Positions 7,754 through 14,959 of a stretch of 57,612 nucleotides of DNA are shown piece after piece (positions within the stretch are counted from its first letter, which is position 1; each line of letters opens with the position of its first letter). The translations under genes were made by a program, and so were the position numbers. The DNA is taken from assembly GCA_947589745.1 (NCBI GenBank), contig CANQCS010000001.1, forward strand, positions 1 through 57,612. The letters run 5' to 3'. The DNA comes from an uncultured Oscillospiraceae bacterium. Its GTDB lineage: Bacteria; Bacillota; Clostridia; Oscillospirales; Oscillospiraceae. Under the pieces are notes generated by a model. That model had not been told where the DNA came from, searched no databases, and saw only the letters and a list, made by a program, of their open reading frames with translations.

Positions 7754-10015
7754 TCAGTCCTTCCCGTACCCCGCGGCGTAATAGTTCATCAGGCAGCCCT
7801 CCTGGAGGATCAACCGCTCGTCGGCGGTCAGCCCCGCGCAGCGGAGCGGCAGGTCGGCCACCGTGCCGTCCTTGCGGATGACCTTGGCGGTGAACGCCTC
7901 CACGCCGCTGGCGATGGCGGCCTTCACGCCGGGCACGTACACCCAGTCGCCGTCCTCATAGGGGAACTCGATGGACCCATCCATCGTAAAGGGCACGATG
8001 CCCCAGTTGATGCAGTTGGAGCGGTACCGCTTGGTGGCGTACTCATAGCAGATGTTGCCGAAGCCGCCCAGGACCTTCTGGCAGGACGCCGCCTGCTCGC
8101 GAGCAGAGCCGTCGCCGGGTTTATTGGCAAAGACGCAGGAGCCGATGGTGGTCTTCTTCAGCTCGCCGCCCACCTTGGCCAGGACCTCCGCCGCCTCGGC
8201 GGGAACTTCACCGGCCTCACGGGCCTCCTCCAGGGCGCGGACCGCCTTGCTGCGGCCTACGTACTCCGGCACCCGGCGGCTGAGAGCGAACTCACTGAGG
8301 CCGATGGGGTTGGAGCGGTAGGAGCTGGTCTCGCCGGAGGGGATCAGCTCGTCGGTGGTGGTGACGGGGTCGTGGATGACCGCGCAGAGCTTCAGCAGCA
8401 GGTCGTCCTCCAGCTTGGGCATGTGGGGCCAATCCTTGATGTTGGGGCCGTAGCGCAGCTCCACGGTGGGATCGGCCTTGCCGAAGCCCTCATAGCACCG
8501 CTTGGCGTAGACGCTGCCGTCGTAAGTATAGTGCAGCTCCTCCGCGGTGGGGGACTCGTAGTCGATATCCGTGGCGGCGGTGAGGACGCCGCCGTTGCGG
8601 GCGGTGGCGGCGATGGACCGGGCGTCCATCAGGGCCACGGCGCTGATCTGGCCGTTGCCGGGCTTGGAGCCCTCCCGGTTGGCAAAGTTCCGGGTGGCGT
8701 GGCGGATGGAGAGGGCGTTGTTGGCGGGGGTGTCCCCGGCGCCGAAGCAGGGGCCGCAGAAGGCGGGCTTCATCACGCACCCGGCCTCCATCAGGGTGGC
8801 GGAGGTGCCGTTGCGGGTGATGGCCAGGCTGATGGGGGTGGAGGAGGGATAGACGCTCATGTCGAAGTAGCCGTTGCCGATGCTGTGGTCCTTCAGAATA
8901 GCGGCGGCCTCCACCAGGTTCTCATACATGCCGCCGGAGCAGCCCACGATGACGCCCTGGTCGCAGGTGACCTTTCCGTCCACGATGTTCCGGCGCAGGT
9001 CCATCTTCACCTTGCCGCCCAGCTGCTTGTTGCAGGCCTCCTCCACCTTGGCCAGGATGCCCTCGGGGTCGGCCTGGAGCTCGTGGATGGTGTAGGCAAT
9101 GGAGGGATGGAAGGGCAGAGCGATCATGCACTCCATCTTGCTCAGGTCGATCTTCACCACGCTGTCGTAGTACGCGCCGTTCTGGGGGTGCAGCTCCCGG
9201 AAGTCCTCGGGGCGGCCCACGTTCTCATAGAACGCCTTCACGGTGTCGTCGGTCTCCCAGATGGAGGTGAGGCAGCTGGTCTCGGTGGTCATCACGTCGA
9301 TGCCGATGCGGTAGTCGCAGCTCAGGGACTGCACGCCGGGGCCCACGAACTCCAGCACCTTGTTCTTCACGTCGCCGTGGGGGAAGGTAGCGCCCACCAG
9401 TGCGATGGCCACGTCCTGGGGCCCCACGCCCTTGGGGGGCTTGCCCTCCAGGTAGACCATGACCACCTCGGGGGCGGCCACGTCGTAGGTGTTCTCCAGC
9501 AGCTGCTTCACCAGCTCGCCGCCGCCCTCGCCTACGCCCATGCAGCCGTAAGCGCCGTAACGGGTGTGGGAGTCGGAGCCCAGGATCATCCTGCCGCAGC
9601 CGGCCAGCCGCTCGCGGGCGTACTGGTGGATGACGGCCTGGTTGGCGGGGACATAGATGCCGCCGTACTTCTTGGCCGCGGAGAGGCCGAAAGCGTGGTC
9701 ATCCTCGTTGATGGTGCCGCCCACCGCGCACAGGGAGTTGTGGCAGTTGGTCATGGCGTAGGGGATGGGGAACTCCTTCAGGCCGCTGGCCTTGGCGGTC
9801 TGGATGATGCCCACGAAGGTGATGTCGTGGGAGATCAGCGCGTCGAATTTGATGCGGAGCTTCTTGGGGTCGTCGCTCTTGTTGTGGGCACGCAGGATGG
9901 AATAGGCGATGGTCTTCTCGCGGGCGGCATCGGGGGCCTCCGCGTCTTGGGCGTCCTCCGCCCAGACGATCTGCCCGTCTACCAGATACGCGCCCTTTTT
10001 GTAAAGCTCTACCAT
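7754..10015 (-). CDS. Aconitase-family hydratase (YbhJ-like size)
   Basis: 753 residues. Aconitase-superfamily landmarks are all present: GSDSHTRYGAYGCMGVGEGG in the N-terminal third, a CGPC iron-sulfur ligand pair in KPAFCGPCFGAGDTP, a further cysteine in IVGCSGG, and the substrate-binding RNFANREG segment. The likely reaction is citrate/isocitrate interconversion, supported by the nearby icd, but a related 2-hydroxy-acid hydratase is not excluded because the length matches the YbhJ-type subgroup rather than AcnA. The start is the ATG at 10015 (MVELYKKGAYLV), with GGAGGAAAG just upstream; the upstream in-frame extension is non-coding in character. A promoter is visible at 10070-10098. Confidence 0.85.
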   Translation of the reverse strand: MVELYKKGAYLVDGQIVWAEDAQDAEAPDAAREKTIAYSILRAHNKSDDPKKLRIKFDALISHDITFVGIIQTAKASGLKEFPIPYAMTNCHNSLCAVGGTINEDDHAFGLSAAKKYGGIYVPANQAVIHQYARERLAGCGRMILGSDSHTRYGAYGCMGVGEGGGELVKQLLENTYDVAAPEVVMVYLEGKPPKGVGPQDVAIALVGATFPHGDVKNKVLEFVGPGVQSLSCDYRIGIDVMTTETSCLTSIWETDDTVKAFYENVGRPEDFRELHPQNGAYYDSVVKIDLSKMECMIALPFHPSIAYTIHELQADPEGILAKVEEACNKQLGGKVKMDLRRNIVDGKVTCDQGVIVGCSGGMYENLVEAAAILKDHSIGNGYFDMSVYPSSTPISLAITRNGTSATLMEAGCVMKPAFCGPCFGAGDTPANNALSIRHATRNFANREGSKPGNGQISAVALMDARSIAATARNGGVLTAATDIDYESPTAEELHYTYDGSVYAKRCYEGFGKADPTVELRYGPNIKDWPHMPKLEDDLLLKLCAVIHDPVTTTDELIPSGETSSYRSNPIGLSEFALSRRVPEYVGRSKAVRALEEAREAGEVPAEAAEVLAKVGGELKKTTIGSCVFANKPGDGSAREQAASCQKVLGGFGNICYEYATKRYRSNCINWGIVPFTMDGSIEFPYEDGDWVYVPGVKAAIASGVEAFTAKVIRKDGTVADLPLRCAGLTADERLILQEGCLMNYYAAGYGKD

Positions 10016-10069
10016 AGATATTCTTTCCTCCATTTCAGCCGCCCTCCGGCGGCCAATTCTCACGGATGC

Positions 10070-10098
10070 AGTGTAGCACAAATTTATTTTTTTGTGAA
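10070..10098 (-). promoter_or_regulatory. Promoter of the aconitase-family gene
   Basis: TTCACA (10098-10093) and TACACT (10075-10070), spacing 17 bp, on the minus strand. The leader contains a GC hairpin (AGCCGCC / GGCGGCC type, about 10036-10054) just before the ribosome site. Confidence 0.6.
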
Positions 10099-10333
10099 TA
10101 GTAACGGAGAAAAAACTTTTCCTTTCCGGAAATTTCGTATGATTGACGGCAAAAAAGCAAAAACCGGCGGCGTTTTGCAAAGCATTGAATGATAACTTGC
10201 AAAACCAGAAAAGTATGCAGGATGAAATGCAGCCATTGCCGCACACGGATGAAGAATCCCAAACACGTCCCGCCAAAAAAATGCACAAACGGGAGGGACC
10301 GCCCCCGGAGCGCAGTTCCCACACAAAAGAACA

Positions 10334-10359
10334 GGCCCCCGGAACAATGCACGGGGGCC
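10334..10359 (-). terminator. Terminator downstream of the GH36/esterase/nitrilase operon
   Basis: GGCCCCCG / CGGGGGCC stem with a 10-nt loop, extendable by GAAC/GTTC past one bulge. On the minus strand it is followed by TGTTCTTTTGTG. I see no gene in 10140-10330. Confidence 0.65.
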
Positions 10360-10363
10360 GTTC

Positions 10364-10524
10364 ATACTTTTTCTTGAAAGAAAAAGTATCAAAAAGAACT
10401 TTATCCTCGCTCTCAAAGCGTTGCGATTCCTACATTTTCCGCACAGTAACGAAGTGCACTTTTCATGAGAGAATAGTATCATACGCGTTTTCAACCTGAT
10501 ACTTTTTCTTTCAAGAAAAAGTAT
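10364..10524 (+). repeat. Dispersed repeat R1, copy B, with hairpins at both ends
   Basis: The left palindrome at 10364-10389 is followed by the shared body, ending in GAATAGTATCATAC at 10471-10484. A second palindrome in the opposite sense lies at 10499-10524 and overlaps the first base of the nitrilase stop codon (10524-10526). Confidence 0.85.
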
Positions 10525-11396
10525 CAGCCGTCCCGCCGGGCGTCCGCCCGGACAAAGGGCGGACACACCTCCGGCGCAATGAGCGCCGCGTACAGGCCGG
10601 GCCGCCGGTAGGCGTTGCCGTGGACCTCCCTGGCGCGGTAGTCCCGGAGAGTATCCATGGGGAATGCCGCCATGTAGAGCCCCTCGGCCTCCCCGGCCTC
10701 CACGATCAGGGTATCCCTGGCCTCCACCTGCCCGGGGCGGATCTCCCCGTAGGCGATCCCGTCAAAGGCGCTGGAGTGGCCGTTGCAGTCCGGCTGGCCG
10801 TAGGGGTAGTTGGCGGTGGCGATGCCCACCATATTTTCAAAGGCCCTGGCCCGGAGCTGGCTCAGCCGGTTCAGCTCCATGGGGCAGGCGTTGGGGACCA
10901 GGATGATCTCCGCCCCCTGGAGCATCAGGATGCGGGCGCTCTCGGGGAACTCCCGGTCATAACAGATCATGGCCCCGATGCGCACCGGCCCGCCCGCCGT
11001 GTCCAGCTGGGCGGTATCAAATCCGTCCCCCGGCGTCAGGACCCGCTCGTCCCCGAAGTCGCAGGTGTGGACCTTGGCGTAGGTCAGAACCTCTCTCCCC
11101 CGCCGGTCGAAGACCGTGACCGTGTTCCGGGGCAGGGGCTCGTACCGCTCCAGGTAGGTCACGGCGACGGCCATGTCCAGCTCTCTCGCCAGCTCCCGGT
11201 AGGCGGTCAGGAACGCGCTGTCCCGCCCGATGGGCGTCTGGGTCAGGTCGTAGCCGCTGCTCCACATCTCCGGGAACAGGGCCAGGTCCGCGCCCAGCGC
11301 CTTCGCCCGGCGGCACCAGAGGACGCCTTTCTCCAGATTCCCCTCCAGGCTGCCCGTGGGCAAAAGCTGCAAAAGCGCCACGCGAAAGCAGTTCAT
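10524..11396 (-). CDS. Carbon-nitrogen hydrolase (nitrilase superfamily)
   Basis: 290 residues spanning a complete nitrilase-superfamily fold. The catalytic Glu-Lys-Cys triad is visible as E43 (LFPEMWSSG), K108 (YAKVH) and C145 (MICYDREFPE). The family hydrolyses amides or nitriles; the substrate here is unknown, and the sequence resembles the N-carbamoyl / omega-amidase branches. The ATG at 11396 overlaps the stop of the upstream esterase gene by 4 bp, so translation is coupled. It is the last gene of the alpha-galactosidase operon, which suggests carbohydrate- or amino-sugar-linked scavenging (inferred). The stop codon abuts repeat R1. Confidence 0.85.
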   Translation of the reverse strand: MNCFRVALLQLLPTGSLEGNLEKGVLWCRRAKALGADLALFPEMWSSGYDLTQTPIGRDSAFLTAYRELARELDMAVAVTYLERYEPLPRNTVTVFDRRGREVLTYAKVHTCDFGDERVLTPGDGFDTAQLDTAGGPVRIGAMICYDREFPESARILMLQGAEIILVPNACPMELNRLSQLRARAFENMVGIATANYPYGQPDCNGHSSAFDGIAYGEIRPGQVEARDTLIVEAGEAEGLYMAAFPMDTLRDYRAREVHGNAYRRPGLYAALIAPEVCPPFVRADARRDG

Positions 11397-12307
11397 TCCG
11401 CTTTCTCCTGCTCCGGAGCCTTCTCTGCCGGCTGTCCCGGAACGTACTTCTCATCCGAAAACTCCCTGGACGGCACGGCGTGGTCGCCGAAGTGCCGCTG
11501 GAGCCACTCGTCGCACCGCTGCACCCACACGGCGCACATGGGGGACATGTACTGCATCTCCTCCACGGCGTAGACCGTCCGGTCCGCCAGGGACTGCCCG
11601 TGGCTGCCGTGGGGGTACAGGCGGACCTCGATCTCCACCCCGGCCTTCTTGCAGGCGTCCGCCAGCAGCAGGGTGTTCTCCACCGGCACACAGGTGTCAT
11701 CGTTGGTGTGCCAGACGAACATGGGCGGAGCCTCAGGAGTGACCCGGTTCTCCAGGGAGGCCGCCTCCAGCAGCTCGTCATACCGGTCCCCCAGCAGGGC
11801 CACGAAGGACCCGCGGTGGGCCTTGGGCCCGCCGGTGATGACCGGATAGCCCAGCACCGTGCCGTCGGCGCGGTAGGCCCTGGGCTCCTTGCCCAGCGCC
11901 TCGTACACCTCCGGCTCGTTCCACAATAGCGCCCCGGAGGCCGCCGCGTGGGCGCCGGCGGAGAAGCCCATGGTCACGATGGCGCCGGGGTCCACGTGGT
12001 AGCGCTCCGCATGGGTGCGGACGTAGTCGACGGCAGCCGCCACCTGCCGCTGGGGCACGGGCCAGCGGCCCCTAGGGGCCACGTGGTAGTACAACACAAA
12101 GGCGGCGTAGCCCAGGCCCGCGAAGCGCAGGGCCACCGGTTCGCCCTCCCGGTCGGAGAGGGCCACATAGCCGCCGCCGGGGCAGATGATGATGCCGGGG
12201 CGGGTCCGGCTAATGCCCATCTCCGGGAAGTTGCCGGGGGCGTAGACCACCAGCTCGGCGGGGCCGTCCGCGCCGGGGACGGTCAGTTGAATGCTCTCAT
12301 ATATCAT
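11393..12307 (-). CDS. Alpha/beta hydrolase, acetyl-esterase type
   Basis: 304 residues with no signal peptide. The nucleophile elbow is GFSAG (S116). The oxyanion loop is CPGGGY (residues 42-47), the GGG variant of the HGG motif. An acid candidate lies in HTNDDTCVP and the catalytic histidine in YPHGSHG. The pattern fits cytoplasmic deacetylases that remove acetyl groups from sugars (BD-FAE/AXE-like). The position between a GH36 galactosidase and a nitrilase supports a role in processing substituted oligosaccharides (inferred). The gene lies 36 bp downstream of the galactosidase and overlaps the nitrilase start by 4 bp. Confidence 0.85.
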   Translation of the reverse strand: MIYESIQLTVPGADGPAELVVYAPGNFPEMGISRTRPGIIICPGGGYVALSDREGEPVALRFAGLGYAAFVLYYHVAPRGRWPVPQRQVAAAVDYVRTHAERYHVDPGAIVTMGFSAGAHAAASGALLWNEPEVYEALGKEPRAYRADGTVLGYPVITGGPKAHRGSFVALLGDRYDELLEAASLENRVTPEAPPMFVWHTNDDTCVPVENTLLLADACKKAGVEIEVRLYPHGSHGQSLADRTVYAVEEMQYMSPMCAVWVQRCDEWLQRHFGDHAVPSREFSDEKYVPGQPAEKAPEQEKAE

Positions 12308-12343
12308 AGCCGTTTTTCTCCTTTCAAGGGATGGCGGGATCTT

Positions 12344-14680
12344 TTACGCCTGCTCATCAATGCGCTCCAGGACGTAGAGCCTGCTGCCGGAGTCGCCCAT
12401 GACGCGGGTCTCCCGGCTGTAGCCGGTGCCTGTGAAGCTGGGCTTCACCCACACGCCCGCCTTCATCAGCAGGTCCCCGGAGGCGGTGACGTCCTCCTGC
12501 TCCCCCGGCAGCTCCACCAGCTTCCCGGCCAGCGCGTCGGCCAGGGAACCGGGGGTGATGCGCACCGGCGACACCGTGTTCACCAGGGAGCCGAACTCCC
12601 GCAGGCCGTTGACCACCGGCCGCACCGACAGGTGGTACACCGCCCCGGGCCGCAGCCCCCGGACCGGGAGGCGCAGCGCCCCGGTGTTGGCCCGGTTCTC
12701 CTGCTGGAACAGCAGCGTCAAGGCGTCCCGCCGGTGGTTCCCCACCGCGGACATGATCCACAGCCCGTCCCGGCCGTCCCGGAGGCGGTAGAGCTGGCCG
12801 TACTGGAGCACGTCCCGGTACTTCTTATAGAAGGCGATTTGCCCCGCGATGCGCTCCCGGTCCCGGTCGGAGAGGGCGCCCAGATCCAGCTCGTAGCCCA
12901 GCAGGCCGAAGGACGCCACCTGGAACCGGCTGTCCAGCGGGGCGCAGCGGAGGGTCTGGTGGTTGGGGGCGGCGCTGACGTGGGCGCCCATGACGGACTG
13001 GGGATAGCCGAAGCTGGCGTTGTACTGCATCCGGCAGCGGCAGAGGGCGTCGGTGTTGTCCGACAGCCACACCTGGGGCATATAGCAGAGGATGCCGGGG
13101 TCCGTCCGGTTGCCGCCTCCGGCGCAGCCCTCGAAGAGGATCTTGGGGAACCGCTCCGTCAGGGTGGAGAGCACCCGGTACAGTCCCAGGATATACCTGT
13201 GGCGCACCTCGCCCTGGGCCTCCGGGGGGAGGGCGGGGGAGTAGGTGTCGGACTTGTTCCGGTTCATGTCCCACTTGACATAGGCTGGGTCCGCCTCGGT
13301 GAAGACCTGGGTCAGGGCGGCGATGAGGTAGTCCTGCACCTCCCGGCGGCTCAGGTCCAGTATGTACTGGTTGCGGCCGATGGCCTGCTCCCGGCGGCCC
13401 AAAATCCAGTCCGGGTGGGCTCTGTAAAGCTCACTGTCCTCACTGACCATCTCCGGCTCCACCCAGAGGCCGAAGGCCATATCCAGCTCCCGGACCTTGC
13501 CCGCCAGGGCCCCCAGGCCGTCGGGCAGCTTCTTCCTGTTGACGATGGTCCAGTCCCCCAGGGAGCAGTTGTCGGCGTCCCGCTTGCCGAACCAGCCGTC
13601 GTCCAGCACGAACAGCTCCGCCCCCAGGTCCCGGCCCTGCCGGGCCAGCCGCAGCAGGTCCTTCTGGGTGAAGCGGAAGTAGAAGCTCTCCCAGCTGTTG
13701 ACCAGCACGGGCCGCTCCCGGTGCTTCCACTCCCCCCGGACCACATGCTCCCGGAGGAAGCCGTGGAGGTTCCGGCTCATGGCGGCCAGGCCCCAGCCCC
13801 AGGTCATGGCGGCCTCCGGGGCGGTGAAGCTCTCGCCGGGGGCCAGACGCCAGGAGAAGCCCTCCGGCTGGATGCCGTGGAGGACGCGGAGCTTGCCGAA
13901 GGGACTGCCGTCGGCGCACTCGAAGTGGTCGCCGCTGTAAAGGAGGTGGAACCCGTAGCAGTCGCCGTGGTCCTCGTCGGCGCCCTGGCGGCGGAGCATG
14001 AAGAACGGGTTGGCCTGGTTGGAGGAGCTGCCAGACCGGCTGCCGCCCACCACGGTGGCGGGACCGCAGGGGAGATCCACGGGCTCGAACTCCCTGGCCC
14101 AGGCGCCGGTGAAGGAGGTAAAGACGTAGTCCTGCTCAAAGAGGTCCAGCTGGTTGCTCATCAGCCGCAGCACCGTCACCGGGCCGTCGCTGTCGTTGAC
14201 CAGCCGGGCGGAGCGGGCGATGACGTCGCAATTGTCGAAGGTGGTGTACAGCAGCTCCAGCCGGAGCCCCGCGGCCTTTGCCAGCAGGACCACCCGCAAG
14301 GTCTTGCACTTGCCAGCCTCGTCGTAGGAGGAGGGCAGGCCCTCCAGGGCCGGCTTCTCCGCCAGCACCTCGGCGCTCTCATAGCGGAAGTCGGTGAGCG
14401 TGTCCCCGGCGGCGGTGCGCACGATGGCGAAGGGCTCCCGCAGGTCCCCCAGGCCGGGGGCGGAGTACTCCAGGGCCAGGTCGTCCTGGCAGAGGCCCTC
14501 CAGGATGCAGGAGTCCCCCGGTCCCCGTAAAATCTGGGGGACCAGGGCGTCCCACCCGGCGGACAGGTCCATCCGGGGGCCGTAGTGGAGGTGCTGCAGA
14601 TAGCCCTGCTCCGTCACGCGGAAGCAGTAGCTCGTGTGATCGGTCTCCAGAACAAAGAGGGGACCGCGATGGAGGATCAT
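12344..14680 (-). CDS. Alpha-galactosidase, GH36
   Basis: 778 residues: an N-terminal beta-supersandwich, a central TIM barrel and a C-terminal beta-sandwich, the full-length bacterial GH36 architecture. Nucleophile candidate D471 lies in YVKWDMNR and acid/base candidate D541 in WLSDNTDA; both match GH36 signatures. There is no signal peptide, so it acts inside the cell on imported raffinose- or melibiose-type oligosaccharides. The ATG at 14680 has AAGGAGCC upstream. It is the first gene of the operon with the esterase and nitrilase. Two direct repeats upstream (14707-14738) look like a regulator site. Confidence 0.95.
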   Translation of the reverse strand: MILHRGPLFVLETDHTSYCFRVTEQGYLQHLHYGPRMDLSAGWDALVPQILRGPGDSCILEGLCQDDLALEYSAPGLGDLREPFAIVRTAAGDTLTDFRYESAEVLAEKPALEGLPSSYDEAGKCKTLRVVLLAKAAGLRLELLYTTFDNCDVIARSARLVNDSDGPVTVLRLMSNQLDLFEQDYVFTSFTGAWAREFEPVDLPCGPATVVGGSRSGSSSNQANPFFMLRRQGADEDHGDCYGFHLLYSGDHFECADGSPFGKLRVLHGIQPEGFSWRLAPGESFTAPEAAMTWGWGLAAMSRNLHGFLREHVVRGEWKHRERPVLVNSWESFYFRFTQKDLLRLARQGRDLGAELFVLDDGWFGKRDADNCSLGDWTIVNRKKLPDGLGALAGKVRELDMAFGLWVEPEMVSEDSELYRAHPDWILGRREQAIGRNQYILDLSRREVQDYLIAALTQVFTEADPAYVKWDMNRNKSDTYSPALPPEAQGEVRHRYILGLYRVLSTLTERFPKILFEGCAGGGNRTDPGILCYMPQVWLSDNTDALCRCRMQYNASFGYPQSVMGAHVSAAPNHQTLRCAPLDSRFQVASFGLLGYELDLGALSDRDRERIAGQIAFYKKYRDVLQYGQLYRLRDGRDGLWIMSAVGNHRRDALTLLFQQENRANTGALRLPVRGLRPGAVYHLSVRPVVNGLREFGSLVNTVSPVRITPGSLADALAGKLVELPGEQEDVTASGDLLMKAGVWVKPSFTGTGYSRETRVMGDSGSRLYVLERIDEQA

Positions 14681-14706
14681 AAGCAGGCTCCTTTCCGTTA
14701 TATTTT

Positions 14707-14738
14707 TGTCGAAAAATACGGTCTGTTGTCAAAAATAC
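14707..14738 (-). promoter_or_regulatory. Paired direct repeats upstream of the alpha-galactosidase
   Basis: TGTCGAAAAATAC (14707-14719) and TGTCAAAAATAC (14727-14738) are repeated at a 20-bp interval, two helical turns. This arrangement is typical of AraC-type activator sites. A TTGACA-like hexamer is part of the second copy. Confidence 0.45.
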
Positions 14739-14846
14739 ACCTTGCGGACTTTATGGCTGCATTATAACAGAAGAAACGCGTTTTGGGAAGCACCGTGTTT
14801 CGGACTTGCCGGAAAAACCCGTCCGGCGGCCTCTAAATATCCACAT

Positions 14847-14908
14847 GTGACAAATCAATAAATTTTGTCACCGGAGCGATTGATTTCCAACCGTGCCCAT
14901 GATAGAAT
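14847..14908 (+). promoter_or_regulatory. Promoter and palindrome upstream of the hybrid sensor kinase
   Basis: TTGATT (14880-14885) and TAGAAT (14903-14908), spacing 17 bp. The palindrome GTGACAAA / TTTGTCAC (14847-14871) lies just upstream of the -35 box, in a position suited to an activator or repressor. Confidence 0.55.
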
Positions 14909-14959
14909 AACATCCACACCTTATCTTTCAACCGAATTGTTGATAGGAAGGAGCCAGCG

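Noticed and set aside
7478-10192. A 904-codon open frame opposite the aconitase-family gene
   Set aside because: Shadow of the real minus-strand gene; no motifs and biased composition.
11948-14530. An 860-codon open frame opposite the GH36 and esterase genes
   Set aside because: It is antisense to clear enzyme genes, has the Val/Gly/His/Ala-rich composition of a GC-rich shadow frame, and has no ribosome site.
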